Part shown: piece by piece, positions 24,500-32,856 of the stretch
How the letters are laid out: every line of letters begins with the position of its first letter
Numbering within the stretch: position 1 is the stretch's first letter
DNA from: Lachnospiraceae bacterium
GTDB taxonomy: Bacteria; Bacillota; Clostridia; Lachnospirales; Lachnospiraceae
Direction of reading: 5' to 3'
DNA length: 40,737 nucleotides
Assembly: GCA_017396555.1 (NCBI GenBank)
Contig: JAFQLS010000012.1
Span: 1-40,737 of the forward strand
Made by a program: the position numbers and the translations under genes
Notes under the pieces: model-generated
The model's input: only the letters and a program-made list of their open reading frames with translations
Told to the model about the DNA's origin: nothing
Databases searched by the model: none

Positions 24500-25825
24500 T
24501 TATTGTGCTGTAAATGTCTTGAAGATCTCATCAGCTTCTGAAATCTGACTTTCACAGTCTTCACCATTCCACATATTTGTATATACTGAGTTGAAACATG
24601 TCCAGTACTGAGCAATCTGTGGAACTGGAGGCATAGCAAATGAATACTTTAACTGTTCAAGGAATACTTTCATTACTTCATCATCAATTTCAACATCATC
24701 TCTTGATGGGATTGTCTTTGTGAGTTCGTAACGTAACTGCTGCATTTCCTTGCACATCATAAATTCACCAAATGCTGCTGCTTCATTCTTATAATCAGAA
24801 TAAGCTGAAACATACATTGTTCTGATACCTGCAAAGTTAGATGCTGGCTGTGACTGACCTGGTAATGAAGGAAGTGTTGCTGCTCCTAAGTTAGGAATAG
24901 CTTCTTCATATGCACCAATCTTCCAAGAACCATCAATAACCATTGCACACTTACCTTCTTCGAAGTAAGCAACTGTTGTAGCTTCATCTAAGTTACCTGC
25001 ATCAACATCAAGAATATCTTTTCTTAAGCTCTGGAAGAACTTAGCACCAGCGATAGATGTTTCATTGTTGAAACCTGTACCGTTAGCATAATCATCAAGT
25101 GTTGGTCCAAATAACTTAATTGTGTCAGATGTTAAGAAAAATACGCTGTGGTATGTATTACCAGCCTGCCACATAAGTGCATATTTTCCTTCATTCTTTG
25201 AATTGAAATCTTTAGCAACTGTAACTAATTCTTCCCATGTAGTTGGTACAGAATCAATTAAATCTTTGTTGTAGAATACTGTGTATGTTTCACGTGCTAC
25301 TGGGAATCCCCATGTCTTTGAATCGTAAGAAACACCACTTACGCAAATCTCTGGCATTTTCTTAACAGCATCAGCGTATGTTGAGTTAATCTCCTCAAGT
25401 GGCTGAATAGAACCTGTTGAAGCCATTGTACCTGTACAGTCATTTGCTGCTGCAAATAAATCAGGACCCAAACCTGCTGGACCATCGTTAGCAATCTGAT
25501 CCTTTGCAGATGTAGATTCTACGTTAACGTATTCAATCTTGATATTTGGATAAATTTCAGAGAACTTTTCTCCTGCCTGCTTAACGAATTCATCAGGACC
25601 ATCCTGTGACTCCCAAATAGTAAGCTTAATTTCATCCTGTGTTAAATCTGTTCTTTTTGTGTAGCTTTCATAACCCTCAACTACACCACCGATAGAAGCT
25701 TCTCCATCAGCACTTGGGGCTTTAGTAGTTACGGCTTCAACGTCACTTCCACCGCCACCACAACCAACAAGCATTGAAGCTGCCATAGTAGTAGCTAATG
25801 CCATTGCCATGATTTTTCTTTTCAT
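24500..25825 (-). CDS. malE: Sugar-binding lipoprotein of ABC transporter, MalE-like
   Basis: 441 residues. Extracellular solute-binding protein, family 1. The lipoprotein signal MKRKIMAMALATTMAASMLV ends at the lipobox LVGC, so the mature protein starts at a lipid-modified Cys. A Ser/Ala-rich linker follows, then the binding domain with KLTIWESQDGPDE and the typical KTWGFPVARETY and KCAMVIDGSWKIG stretches. ATG 25825 fits better than the ATG three codons earlier, because AAAGG then stands 10 bases upstream. It captures a maltose/maltodextrin-like sugar outside the cell and passes it to MalFG. No MalK/MsmX ATPase is nearby; a shared ATPase elsewhere must serve it. Confidence 0.9.
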   Translation of the reverse strand: MKRKIMAMALATTMAASMLVGCGGGGSDVEAVTTKAPSADGEASIGGVVEGYESYTKRTDLTQDEIKLTIWESQDGPDEFVKQAGEKFSEIYPNIKIEYVNVESTSAKDQIANDGPAGLGPDLFAAANDCTGTMASTGSIQPLEEINSTYADAVKKMPEICVSGVSYDSKTWGFPVARETYTVFYNKDLIDSVPTTWEELVTVAKDFNSKNEGKYALMWQAGNTYHSVFFLTSDTIKLFGPTLDDYANGTGFNNETSIAGAKFFQSLRKDILDVDAGNLDEATTVAYFEEGKCAMVIDGSWKIGAYEEAIPNLGAATLPSLPGQSQPASNFAGIRTMYVSAYSDYKNEAAAFGEFMMCKEMQQLRYELTKTIPSRDDVEIDDEVMKVFLEQLKYSFAMPPVPQIAQYWTCFNSVYTNMWNGEDCESQISEADEIFKTFTAQ

Positions 25826-25911
25826 AATTCCCATACCTTTCCGAGTCTTTGACTCAATTATTATTTAATAATTTACTGTTTTTGGGCAAAGTTACTATAT
25901 AAACAATCACC

Positions 25912-25921
25912 CATTCGAATG
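25912..25921. promoter_or_regulatory. Candidate operator at the malE transcription start
   Basis: CATTCGAATG is a perfect 10-bp palindrome with a central CG. It lies immediately downstream of the -10 box, over the predicted transcription start (about 25916). LacI-type sugar regulators often bind palindromes with a central CG at this place, so a sugar-responsive repressor is plausible. No regulator gene adjoins the operon in this window. Confidence 0.45.
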
Positions 25922-25922
25922 T

Positions 25923-25951
25923 AGTATAGCATTTTAGCATATAATTGTCAA
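25923..25951 (-). promoter_or_regulatory. Sigma-A type promoter of malEFG
   Basis: On the minus strand: perfect -35 TTGACA (plus 25946-25951), exactly 17 bases, -10 TATACT (plus 25923-25928). The 5' leader to the malE ATG is about 90 bases with no strong riboswitch-like fold. This is the best promoter match in the window together with the one near 40600. Confidence 0.85.
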
Positions 25952-25964
25952 TATTAATTATAAA

Positions 25965-26011
25965 TTTATCTGGTGTTTTTTATGCACATTGCACAAAAAA
26001 CGCCAGATAAA
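25965..26011. terminator. Long inverted repeat after scpB, possible terminator
   Basis: Two 22-base arms with 2 differences surround a 3-base loop, in the gap between the scpB stop (26023) and the malE promoter. Each strand keeps one G-U pair and has one mismatch. Six-base A and T runs lie inside the arms, but no clear U-run follows, so it is not a textbook terminator; it may still insulate the two units. Confidence 0.5.
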
Positions 26012-26022
26012 AACAAAATTCC

Positions 26023-26592
26023 TCACATATTCAATTTAAGCTGTATTTCTTCTTCTGCTTCAATTTTAAAATCTTCAACTTTTTCCATATTGATTACCGG
26101 TAGATCATCTACAGATTTTATTCCAAACTGCCTTAAAAACTCTTCTGTAGTACCAAATAAAATAGGTCTGCCAGGAGCGTCCAATCTTCCAACATCAGTA
26201 ATCAAATCATATTCCTCAAGCTTACTAATTGAGTGATCACATTTGACGCCTCTTATTTTTTCCAGTTCAGTTCTTGTTATCGGTTGCTTATATGCTATAA
26301 TAGATAGTGTTTCCAATAAAACATCTGTTAATACATGTTTCTTTGGAACTTTTGCAATTTTAATTAAATATTCGTACATTTCAGGCTTAGTACACAACTG
26401 AAAAGAATTTTCTAATTCCACAATTTTTATTCCTCTGTCTTCAGCCTCATATTTATCCATCAAATTATGTATTATCTTAGTCACAGTTTCAACATCATGT
26501 TCAACAGCCATAGCTATTCTATTAACCTCAACAGACTCTCCCATTGTAAACAATATCGCTTCAATTGCAGCCTCAAGTTTTTTTAATTCCAT
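26023..26592 (-). CDS. scpB: Segregation and condensation protein B
   Basis: 189 residues. Part of the bacterial SMC-ScpA-ScpB condensin that compacts and segregates chromosomes. Two winged-helix domains are visible, with AIEAILFTMGESV at the start, TLSIIAYKQPITRTELEKIRGV in the second and LDAPGRPILFGTTEEFLRQFGI at the end, all typical. ATG 26592 is chosen because GGAGG lies 5 bases upstream; the frame can be opened from a TTG at 26622 or ATG 26604, but those overlap or precede the ribosome site. It lies 34 bases after scpA, its usual partner. Confidence 0.93.
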   Translation of the reverse strand: MELKKLEAAIEAILFTMGESVEVNRIAMAVEHDVETVTKIIHNLMDKYEAEDRGIKIVELENSFQLCTKPEMYEYLIKIAKVPKKHVLTDVLLETLSIIAYKQPITRTELEKIRGVKCDHSISKLEEYDLITDVGRLDAPGRPILFGTTEEFLRQFGIKSVDDLPVINMEKVEDFKIEAEEEIQLKLNM

Positions 26593-26626
26593 TTCATCCT
26601 CCATTCCGAAGTATCTGTACAATATA

Positions 26627-27370
26627 TTATCCTGTATAACTAATAACTATATCATCAAAAATTTTTTCCTGAATAATATTTATCTGCCCAACCTTCATAA
26701 GCTCTAACACAGCAAGAAATGTTACCACTATCTGTATTTTCGAACATTGACTCTCAAGTAATTTTCTAAAACTAAATTTCTTATATTCCTTTGCTTTTAC
26801 AACAATATAATTTATTTTATCTTCAAGGCTAACCTCTTCCTTTTCAACAGCCGTAAATTTACTACGAACAGGATCAATCTTATCTTCCTGTCTTTTTATT
26901 ACATCTTCAAATATCTCATGCAGTTTTGTTAACGTCAATCCTTCCAATAATTCTTCAAGATTAACAGGTGCCTCATATTCTTTAACCTCGTCCGGCACAG
27001 TAGGCATTTTACAAACACTTCTTCCTGCATCATGATGTCTATCCTTTAATTCAAAAGACATATATTTATACATTTTATATTCCAAAAGCTTTTCAACCAA
27101 TTCCTGCCTTGGATCTTCCGCTTCTCCGTTTTCGTCTTCCTGCTTCGGCAATAACATTTTTGATTTTATATCAATCAATGTTGCCGCCATTACTAAAAAC
27201 TCACTAACAACATTTAAATCCTGCTTATCCATGGCATTAACATATTCTAAATATTGATCTGTAATCTCTACAATAGGAATATCATAAATATTAACTTTAT
27301 TCTTTTCAATCAGGTGCAAAAGTAAATCCAGAGGCCCTTCAAACACCTGAAGCTTGTATTCAATACTCAT
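26627..27370 (-). CDS. scpA: Segregation and condensation protein A
   Basis: 247 residues, the kleisin that bridges SMC heads. The N-terminal motif FEGPLDLLLHLIEKNKVNIYDIPI is nearly invariant in ScpA, followed by the ITDQYLEYV helix; the C-terminal winged helix (VTFLAVLELMKVGQINIIQ) binds the SMC ATPase head. AAAGGAA precedes the ATG at rather long spacing (about 12). It directly precedes scpB and follows a phosphoesterase gene by 47 bases. Confidence 0.95.
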   Translation of the reverse strand: MSIEYKLQVFEGPLDLLLHLIEKNKVNIYDIPIVEITDQYLEYVNAMDKQDLNVVSEFLVMAATLIDIKSKMLLPKQEDENGEAEDPRQELVEKLLEYKMYKYMSFELKDRHHDAGRSVCKMPTVPDEVKEYEAPVNLEELLEGLTLTKLHEIFEDVIKRQEDKIDPVRSKFTAVEKEEVSLEDKINYIVVKAKEYKKFSFRKLLESQCSKIQIVVTFLAVLELMKVGQINIIQEKIFDDIVISYTG

Positions 27371-27417
27371 ATATACACATTCCTTTTCTAAACATACTGT
27401 ATTATTTTACATAATAG

Positions 27418-28266
27418 CTAATGTTTTTGCAACTTAATTTTTATCACTTCCGGTTTATTAAACAGTCTTATATTTACAGAATGTGTCCCAAGACCTCTTG
27501 ATACAATAGCAGTAATTTTATTCATTTTATAAAGTCCGCCTGAAAATTTCGGAAACACATCAAACTGTGGCGATATAACCCCCGTTCTTTTTCCAATTCT
27601 CATTACTCCACCATGAAAATGTCCACTAATAATAATATCCGGTTTCCATTTTACATACTCACTTATATATCTTGGATTATGTGCAACCAAAATATTATAA
27701 TAATTATCATCAACCTTACCAATACTTTGTACAATTTCTTCTATATTAATTTTATATCTTTTAAATTTCTTATAATATTTCCTGTCAATCTCTAACCCCG
27801 TAATTCTTATATTATCAATCACCGTATATTCGTTTTCCAAAAAAATAATCCCGGCATTTTTTAATCTATCCTTATATTCTCTATATTTATCTCCAAATTT
27901 TTCAATATAAACTTTTGTTCTATATTCATGATTACCATTCACATAGTAAATCGTATGATTTTCAGCAAGCTTCAATAGAAATCTTTCCGTCTTGCTCCAA
28001 TCACTCTTAATCTTACCTGTAACCATATCACCAGCAACTATAATTTTTTCAACCTTAGTATCATTAATACACTTAATCAGTTTACAATTTTCTTTTCCAT
28101 ATGTATTATTATGCAAATCCGAAAGAATCAAAAACTCAAAATCACCATTTATCTTCTCTCCGGCATCTATCAAATATTCATTTAATTCAAAATGTGTTAA
28201 TTCATAAATATTAATACACAAAAAAATCAAACCTAAAATTATCAAACCTAAAAAAAAGTACATCAT
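27418..28266 (-). CDS. Membrane-anchored metallophosphoesterase
   Basis: 282 residues, calcineurin-like phosphoesterase. One N-terminal membrane helix (about 1-20), then the metal motifs SDLHNN, AGDMVTG, NGNHEYR, AHNPRY and SGHFHGG in the right order, a complete active site. Resembles YkuE/YaeI-type phosphoesterases with the domain outside or at the membrane; the substrate is not known. ATG 28266 is chosen since AGAGG lies 9 bases upstream; a TTG 9 bases further up abuts that site. It follows the carboxypeptidase gene with only 16 bases between. Confidence 0.85.
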   Translation of the reverse strand: MMYFFLGLIILGLIFLCINIYELTHFELNEYLIDAGEKINGDFEFLILSDLHNNTYGKENCKLIKCINDTKVEKIIVAGDMVTGKIKSDWSKTERFLLKLAENHTIYYVNGNHEYRTKVYIEKFGDKYREYKDRLKNAGIIFLENEYTVIDNIRITGLEIDRKYYKKFKRYKINIEEIVQSIGKVDDNYYNILVAHNPRYISEYVKWKPDIIISGHFHGGVMRIGKRTGVISPQFDVFPKFSGGLYKMNKITAIVSRGLGTHSVNIRLFNKPEVIKIKLQKH

Positions 28267-28282
28267 TTTTATCAACCTCTGT

Positions 28283-29449
28283 TTATAATAAAATTCTTCC
28301 CAAAGATTTCTTTAAGTAAAATACAAATCCGGCTTTTTCTATATCTTCCATCGCTATAATATCTGTATTTCCAATAGCCTTTCCTTCATAATAATAAGTA
28401 GTCATTCCTACTATTTCTCCCTTTTTTACCGGTGCATTTAGCTTCTTCGCATATACCGATTTCTTTTTTACTTTAGAAACATCTTCTTTATTAGTAAATA
28501 AATACGAAAATTTTTCTTTATTAATCACTTTAATATTTTGTTTTTTACCGCCTTTAACCACAATTTCTGTTTCTTCTTTTTCGTCATCAGTATATAAGCT
28601 ACATTTAGAAAAGCCATATTCCAGCATTGTTTTTGCCTCTGAAAATCTAACTTTAAAATCAGGAGCAGCCATAACAACTGCCACAAGTTCAATATTATCC
28701 TTTTTTCCCGATGCTGACAAGCAATATTTCGCTTTACTTGTAGAGCCCGTCTTTAATCCGGTAACTTCAAATCCACAGGACATCTTTAACAGCTTATTTG
28801 TATTACTTAACCCAAACTCACTGCTACCCTTATTCGTAACATGTGTTATTGTGTCCATCCAAATAGTTGAATATTTCTTTATCTGTGGATATTTATTCAA
28901 TAATTCCTTACTCATTATCGCTACATCTTTTGCTGTTGTATAATGATTATCCGAATCTGTCAGACCACAACAATCTTCAAAATTTGTATTTTCCATTCCT
29001 AACTCAGACGCTTTTTTATTCATTCTTTCAACAAATGCTTTTTCACTTCCTTCGATATGCTCTGCCATCGCAACACTTGCATCATTTCCGGATGCCACAA
29101 CGATACATTTAATCATATCATCAACCGTCTGTACTTCTCCCTCTTGCAAAAATACCTGCGAACCACCCATCGACATTGCATACTCACTTGTCACAATCTC
29201 ATCATCAAGCTTAAGATTATTATTTTCAATTTCCTCAAAAACAATAATAAGGGTCATAATTTTTGTAATACTGGCAGGACTTAGAATTTCATTAGAATTA
29301 TTTTCGTAAATTACCTTTCCTGTACTAACATCCATCAAAACAGCACTTTTAGATGTTATACCAAGCGAATCCTCAGTTTCCTTTGCATAACATTTAACAC
29401 CACTCATTAACGACAACATTACAATTATTACTACAATCCTTTTCAACAT
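28283..29449 (-). CDS. D-alanyl-D-alanine carboxypeptidase (DacF/PBP5 type)
   Basis: 388 residues, with a clear signal peptide (MLKRIVVIIVMLSLMSGVKC, cut near CYA). Motifs: SITK (S60, K63), SGN (120-122) and KTG (233-235), then a beta-rich domain and a C-terminal stretch (VFYLKKSLGRILL) that could be a membrane-binding amphipathic helix. It removes the last D-Ala of peptidoglycan peptides. In spore formers DacF-like enzymes often act in sporulation. The GAGG ribosome site lies 5 bases before the ATG but inside the 3' arm of the hairpin at 29451-29492, so expression from a long transcript may be blocked. Confidence 0.92.
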   Translation of the reverse strand: MLKRIVVIIVMLSLMSGVKCYAKETEDSLGITSKSAVLMDVSTGKVIYENNSNEILSPASITKIMTLIIVFEEIENNNLKLDDEIVTSEYAMSMGGSQVFLQEGEVQTVDDMIKCIVVASGNDASVAMAEHIEGSEKAFVERMNKKASELGMENTNFEDCCGLTDSDNHYTTAKDVAIMSKELLNKYPQIKKYSTIWMDTITHVTNKGSSEFGLSNTNKLLKMSCGFEVTGLKTGSTSKAKYCLSASGKKDNIELVAVVMAAPDFKVRFSEAKTMLEYGFSKCSLYTDDEKEETEIVVKGGKKQNIKVINKEKFSYLFTNKEDVSKVKKKSVYAKKLNAPVKKGEIVGMTTYYYEGKAIGNTDIIAMEDIEKAGFVFYLKKSLGRILL

Positions 29450-29450
29450 A

Positions 29451-29492
29451 AAAACCTCAGTAAAATATATTAATATATTTTACCAAGGTTTT
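29451..29492 (-). terminator. Terminator hairpin overlapping the dacF ribosome site
   Basis: 42-bp inverted repeat with arms AAAACCT...GTAAAATATATT and AATATATTTTAC...AGGTTTT; the central 24 bp (29460-29483) are a perfect palindrome. Two positions are mismatches on the plus strand but G-U pairs in minus-strand RNA. It begins 8 bases after the LTA-synthase-like stop and runs into five T residues and then the dacF ATG (GAGGTTTTTATG), so it is both a plausible intrinsic terminator and a fold that would hide the dacF ribosome site. Confidence 0.75.
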
Positions 29493-29499
29493 AGCAATT

Positions 29500-31494
29500 T
29501 TATTCTTGATTATTTCCATAATACAAGCATTCTTTTGATTCACTTAAAACCACATCATCACTATCAACCTGTGCAACAACAAAGGAATCCAGATTTTTTA
29601 GAGTGTCATACTCTATCAACAATTCATTTTTGCTAACAAATTCTGTTGAATATCTTTCATAATTAACATATACAACACTATACGGAGTAAAGTTCTCTCC
29701 TTTTACAGATACAATTCCTTCTTCCTTCGGCTCAACATGCGAAATATTAATAGGAAGAACACCCATCTGTATTTCGGTAGGTTCATATGGATTAATACCC
29801 TCATATGCAAGTAAATCACCATATAAAATGTCGTATGTCAAATTTTGTAATCTTGCAAGATATTCAATATCATTTTTATTATTCTGGTGGAAATTATTAA
29901 TAACACCTGTAGATATATTCAATTGTTCCAACACCTTTGAAGAAAGCTGGAAAGTCTGCAAATCTTCATCTGCTTTTTTTAATCCGAAATTATCCCATAT
30001 AATATACTCAGTTTTATATAATGATTCATTGTACAAATCATCCTCCGAGAATCCAAGTCCCGGTAAATGATCACCGTACATAACTAATACAACCTTTTCA
30101 TCATAATTACTAAGTTGTTTTGTTAGCTCTGCTATAAAATCATCCATTTCATGAATCTCATTAGCATAATACTCTATAGCATACTTCCTTGCTTCATCTT
30201 CTATTCCGGACACAAGAATCTCCGGATTTTCATAAGTCTCAGTACTAGGATAACTTCCATGCCCCTGTACAGAAATAGTATAAACAAAATCTTTTTCTTC
30301 TGTAGAATCAAGCGAGTTCATTATCTGTTCAACAAGACATTTATCCTTTGCCCAACCAATAGGAGTATATTCAACATCATTCATATACTCTAACGAAGTA
30401 AATGTATCAAAGCCAAGATTTTCAAAAACTGTATTTCTTGAATAAAAGGTTGCATTATTATTATGAATAGCATGGGTCACATATCCATTTTCTTTTAAAT
30501 CATAACAAATACTTTCACAGGTTTTTTCTAAAAGAATAGTTCTATACGGAAATTCTCCAGGCCCAAAATCATCAAGATTAAGACCTGTTATTATCTCAAA
30601 TTCTGTGTTAGAAGTACCATATCCAATATTGTACACTTCTAAATTCCCCGATGTGTACTTCTTTTTAAGTTTATTAAATGTAGGAATTGGATCTTTAGAC
30701 AGCTCCAAATCTTTTACATTTGATAAATCTATAAATGACTCAAGCTGAAGGAAAATAACATTTGCATCAATTATTTCTTCTTTTTTATCCTCTTTATTTT
30801 CTGTATCATTATCTTTTTCAATAATTTCATCAATCTTTTCTTCTGAATAATCCTCAGGTTTTTTTACACCAGTATTAACCAAACTATTTCCAAAACAATA
30901 TACAAAGCCATATTCAAGATAAGAATCTGTCAGATTTGAAAATCTATGCGACAAAAATCCCATATCAATAGACACATTTATAAATCCGGCTGTAAAAACA
31001 AAAATAGCACCAATAATAATTAAATTTCTCCAATAAATAATTCGATATTTTATCTTAGGTGCTTTTATAAACACTGCAATAACAGCAGCAAGAACACCTA
31101 AAATTGCTATAATTGCCAAAACAAAAGTTACAAAATTAAAGTATTTTCCTGCCGTTTTTATACCCGTATCAATAAGCTTTAAATCAGATGCATTAAATGG
31201 CGTTACTCGGCAATAAAGCAATATCATATTAACAATGCCAAGCACTACCCACACCACCGATACAACAGCACAGTAAAATACTCTTCTCTTAACCAGCATC
31301 ACAAACGAAATCGAACACATAATAATTAATGCATTACACATAAATTGTACAGGTCGTGTAAACAAATACTTAAAACCATCTATTACAGAACTTCTACTAA
31401 ATATTTCAACCAAAAGTTCAAGCACTATTGGCAAAAATATAATAATAAGCATAGTTCTAACATTATCTTTATTCTTAAAAAACTTCTTAATCAT
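29500..31494 (-). CDS. LTA synthase family sulfatase-like protein
   Basis: 664 residues. Five N-terminal membrane segments (about 14-180), a charged linker (about 210-243) and an external sulfatase-type domain: NVIFLQLESF (metal Glu at 252), YGTSNTEFE with probable nucleophile T294, SVQGHGSY (H411) and YGDHLPGLG (D475, H476). These match lipoteichoic acid synthase, which transfers glycerol-phosphate; the substrate here is not proven. A C-terminal extension (about 580-660) with a TIG-like pattern (VEPKEEGIVSVKGENFTPYS) is not in classic LtaS. Start: ATG 31494 has AGAGG 4 bases upstream; ATG 31521 (overlapping the deoA stop, AAGG 9 bases upstream) is an alternative adding nine residues. Confidence 0.85.
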   Translation of the reverse strand: MIKKFFKNKDNVRTMLIIIFLPIVLELLVEIFSRSSVIDGFKYLFTRPVQFMCNALIIMCSISFVMLVKRRVFYCAVVSVVWVVLGIVNMILLYCRVTPFNASDLKLIDTGIKTAGKYFNFVTFVLAIIAILGVLAAVIAVFIKAPKIKYRIIYWRNLIIIGAIFVFTAGFINVSIDMGFLSHRFSNLTDSYLEYGFVYCFGNSLVNTGVKKPEDYSEEKIDEIIEKDNDTENKEDKKEEIIDANVIFLQLESFIDLSNVKDLELSKDPIPTFNKLKKKYTSGNLEVYNIGYGTSNTEFEIITGLNLDDFGPGEFPYRTILLEKTCESICYDLKENGYVTHAIHNNNATFYSRNTVFENLGFDTFTSLEYMNDVEYTPIGWAKDKCLVEQIMNSLDSTEEKDFVYTISVQGHGSYPSTETYENPEILVSGIEDEARKYAIEYYANEIHEMDDFIAELTKQLSNYDEKVVLVMYGDHLPGLGFSEDDLYNESLYKTEYIIWDNFGLKKADEDLQTFQLSSKVLEQLNISTGVINNFHQNNKNDIEYLARLQNLTYDILYGDLLAYEGINPYEPTEIQMGVLPINISHVEPKEEGIVSVKGENFTPYSVVYVNYERYSTEFVSKNELLIEYDTLKNLDSFVVAQVDSDDVVLSESKECLYYGNNQE

Positions 31495-31514
31495 AATGCC
31501 TCTTTCCAGATAAT

Positions 31515-32840
31515 TTAACATTCTATTATACCTTCTGAAGTGATAATAGCCTTAATCAATTTATCTTTTTGCACCGGAATATCAGAATACTCATATGCAT
31601 TCCTAATAATCTCTGTGGCAATTTTTAATTTGTATTCATCATTTGAATAGACTATTGCTATTATATCATCTTTTTTAATACTGTCACTTACTTTTTTTAT
31701 AATCTTAATTCCGACCGATAAATCTATATTGCTTTCTTTGTTTTCTCTTCCGCCTCCAAGAGCCAGAGAAGCCTTTCCTATCTTTTCACAGCAAATCCTC
31801 GATACATATCCATCTTTTTCTGCTTTTATCTCATAAATATACCCGGCTTTTTCAAATTTTTCGCAGTTATCTGCATATGAAGAATCACCATTTTGCGCCG
31901 AAACAAACTCTTTAAACTTATCAAAAGCCTGACCGGTCTTTATTTTTTCTTCAAGCATTTTTTTACCTTGCTCATAAGTATCGCTCTTACCGCCAAGGTT
32001 AATCATATAGCTACCAAGCACAAGACAAAGCTCAAGCAAATCATTCGGACCTTCACCTTTTAGAGTATCAATGGCTTCGATTACTTCAAGAGAATTTCCA
32101 ACTGCTTGTCCAAGTGGCTCATCCATATCCGAAATAATTGCTACAGTTTTTCTTCCTGCTCCATTACCGATTTTAACCATAGCATTTGCAAGACATATCG
32201 CATCTTCCTTCGTCTTCATAAATGCACCATCACCACATTTAACGTCAAGAACAATACAGTCAGCACCTGACGCAAGCTTTTTACTCATTATACTGCTCGC
32301 AATTAACGGAATACAGCTAACGGTAGCCGTTACATCTCTTAAAGCATATATCTTCTTGTCTGCAGGAGCTAAATTTTCAGTTTGTCCAACTATTGCAATT
32401 CCTATTTCATTAACATTATTAATAAAATCAGTTGTACTGATAGTTGTCGAAAAACCTTCAATACTCTCAAGCTTATCTATAGTTCCACCTGTATGACCCA
32501 GACCTCTTCCCGACATTTTAGCCACCGGAACACCACATGCAGCAACCATAGGTCCAAGAACAAGCGATGTTTTATCGCCTACTCCGCCTGTACTATGCTT
32601 ATCAACCTTAATCCCCTCAATCTCTGACAAATCAAGGGTTTTACCGCTATTAGCCATAATCATTGTCAAATTCAGTGTTTCCTCTTCATCCATACCTTTG
32701 AGATAAATCGCCATCAGCAACGCCGACATTTGATAATCCGGTATCGTACCATTTGTATAACCCATTACAGCAAACTCAATCTCCTCATATGATAATTTAT
32801 GTCCATCTCGTTTCTTTTCAATAACATCATACATTCTCAT
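31515..32840 (-). CDS. pdp: Pyrimidine-nucleoside phosphorylase
   Basis: 441 residues. It splits thymidine, deoxyuridine or uridine with phosphate into base and (deoxy)ribose-1-phosphate. The signature KHSTGGVGDKT is at 81-91 and AKMSGRGLGHTGGTIDKLES follows. The protein starts MRMYDVIEKKRDGHKL, matching Firmicutes PDP. ATG 32840 has GGAGGG 8 bases upstream; a GTG three codons earlier abuts that site and is rejected. It directly follows phosphopentomutase (16 bases), which uses its product: a nucleoside salvage pair. No deoC or cdd is visible here. Confidence 0.93.
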   Translation of the reverse strand: MRMYDVIEKKRDGHKLSYEEIEFAVMGYTNGTIPDYQMSALLMAIYLKGMDEEETLNLTMIMANSGKTLDLSEIEGIKVDKHSTGGVGDKTSLVLGPMVAACGVPVAKMSGRGLGHTGGTIDKLESIEGFSTTISTTDFINNVNEIGIAIVGQTENLAPADKKIYALRDVTATVSCIPLIASSIMSKKLASGADCIVLDVKCGDGAFMKTKEDAICLANAMVKIGNGAGRKTVAIISDMDEPLGQAVGNSLEVIEAIDTLKGEGPNDLLELCLVLGSYMINLGGKSDTYEQGKKMLEEKIKTGQAFDKFKEFVSAQNGDSSYADNCEKFEKAGYIYEIKAEKDGYVSRICCEKIGKASLALGGGRENKESNIDLSVGIKIIKKVSDSIKKDDIIAIVYSNDEYKLKIATEIIRNAYEYSDIPVQKDKLIKAIITSEGIIEC

Positions 32841-32856
32841 AGCAGACACCCTCCGT

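Noticed and set aside
25835-25911. Riboswitch in the malE leader.
   Set aside because: The leader is short and AT-rich, and I saw no conserved core of any riboswitch class I know.
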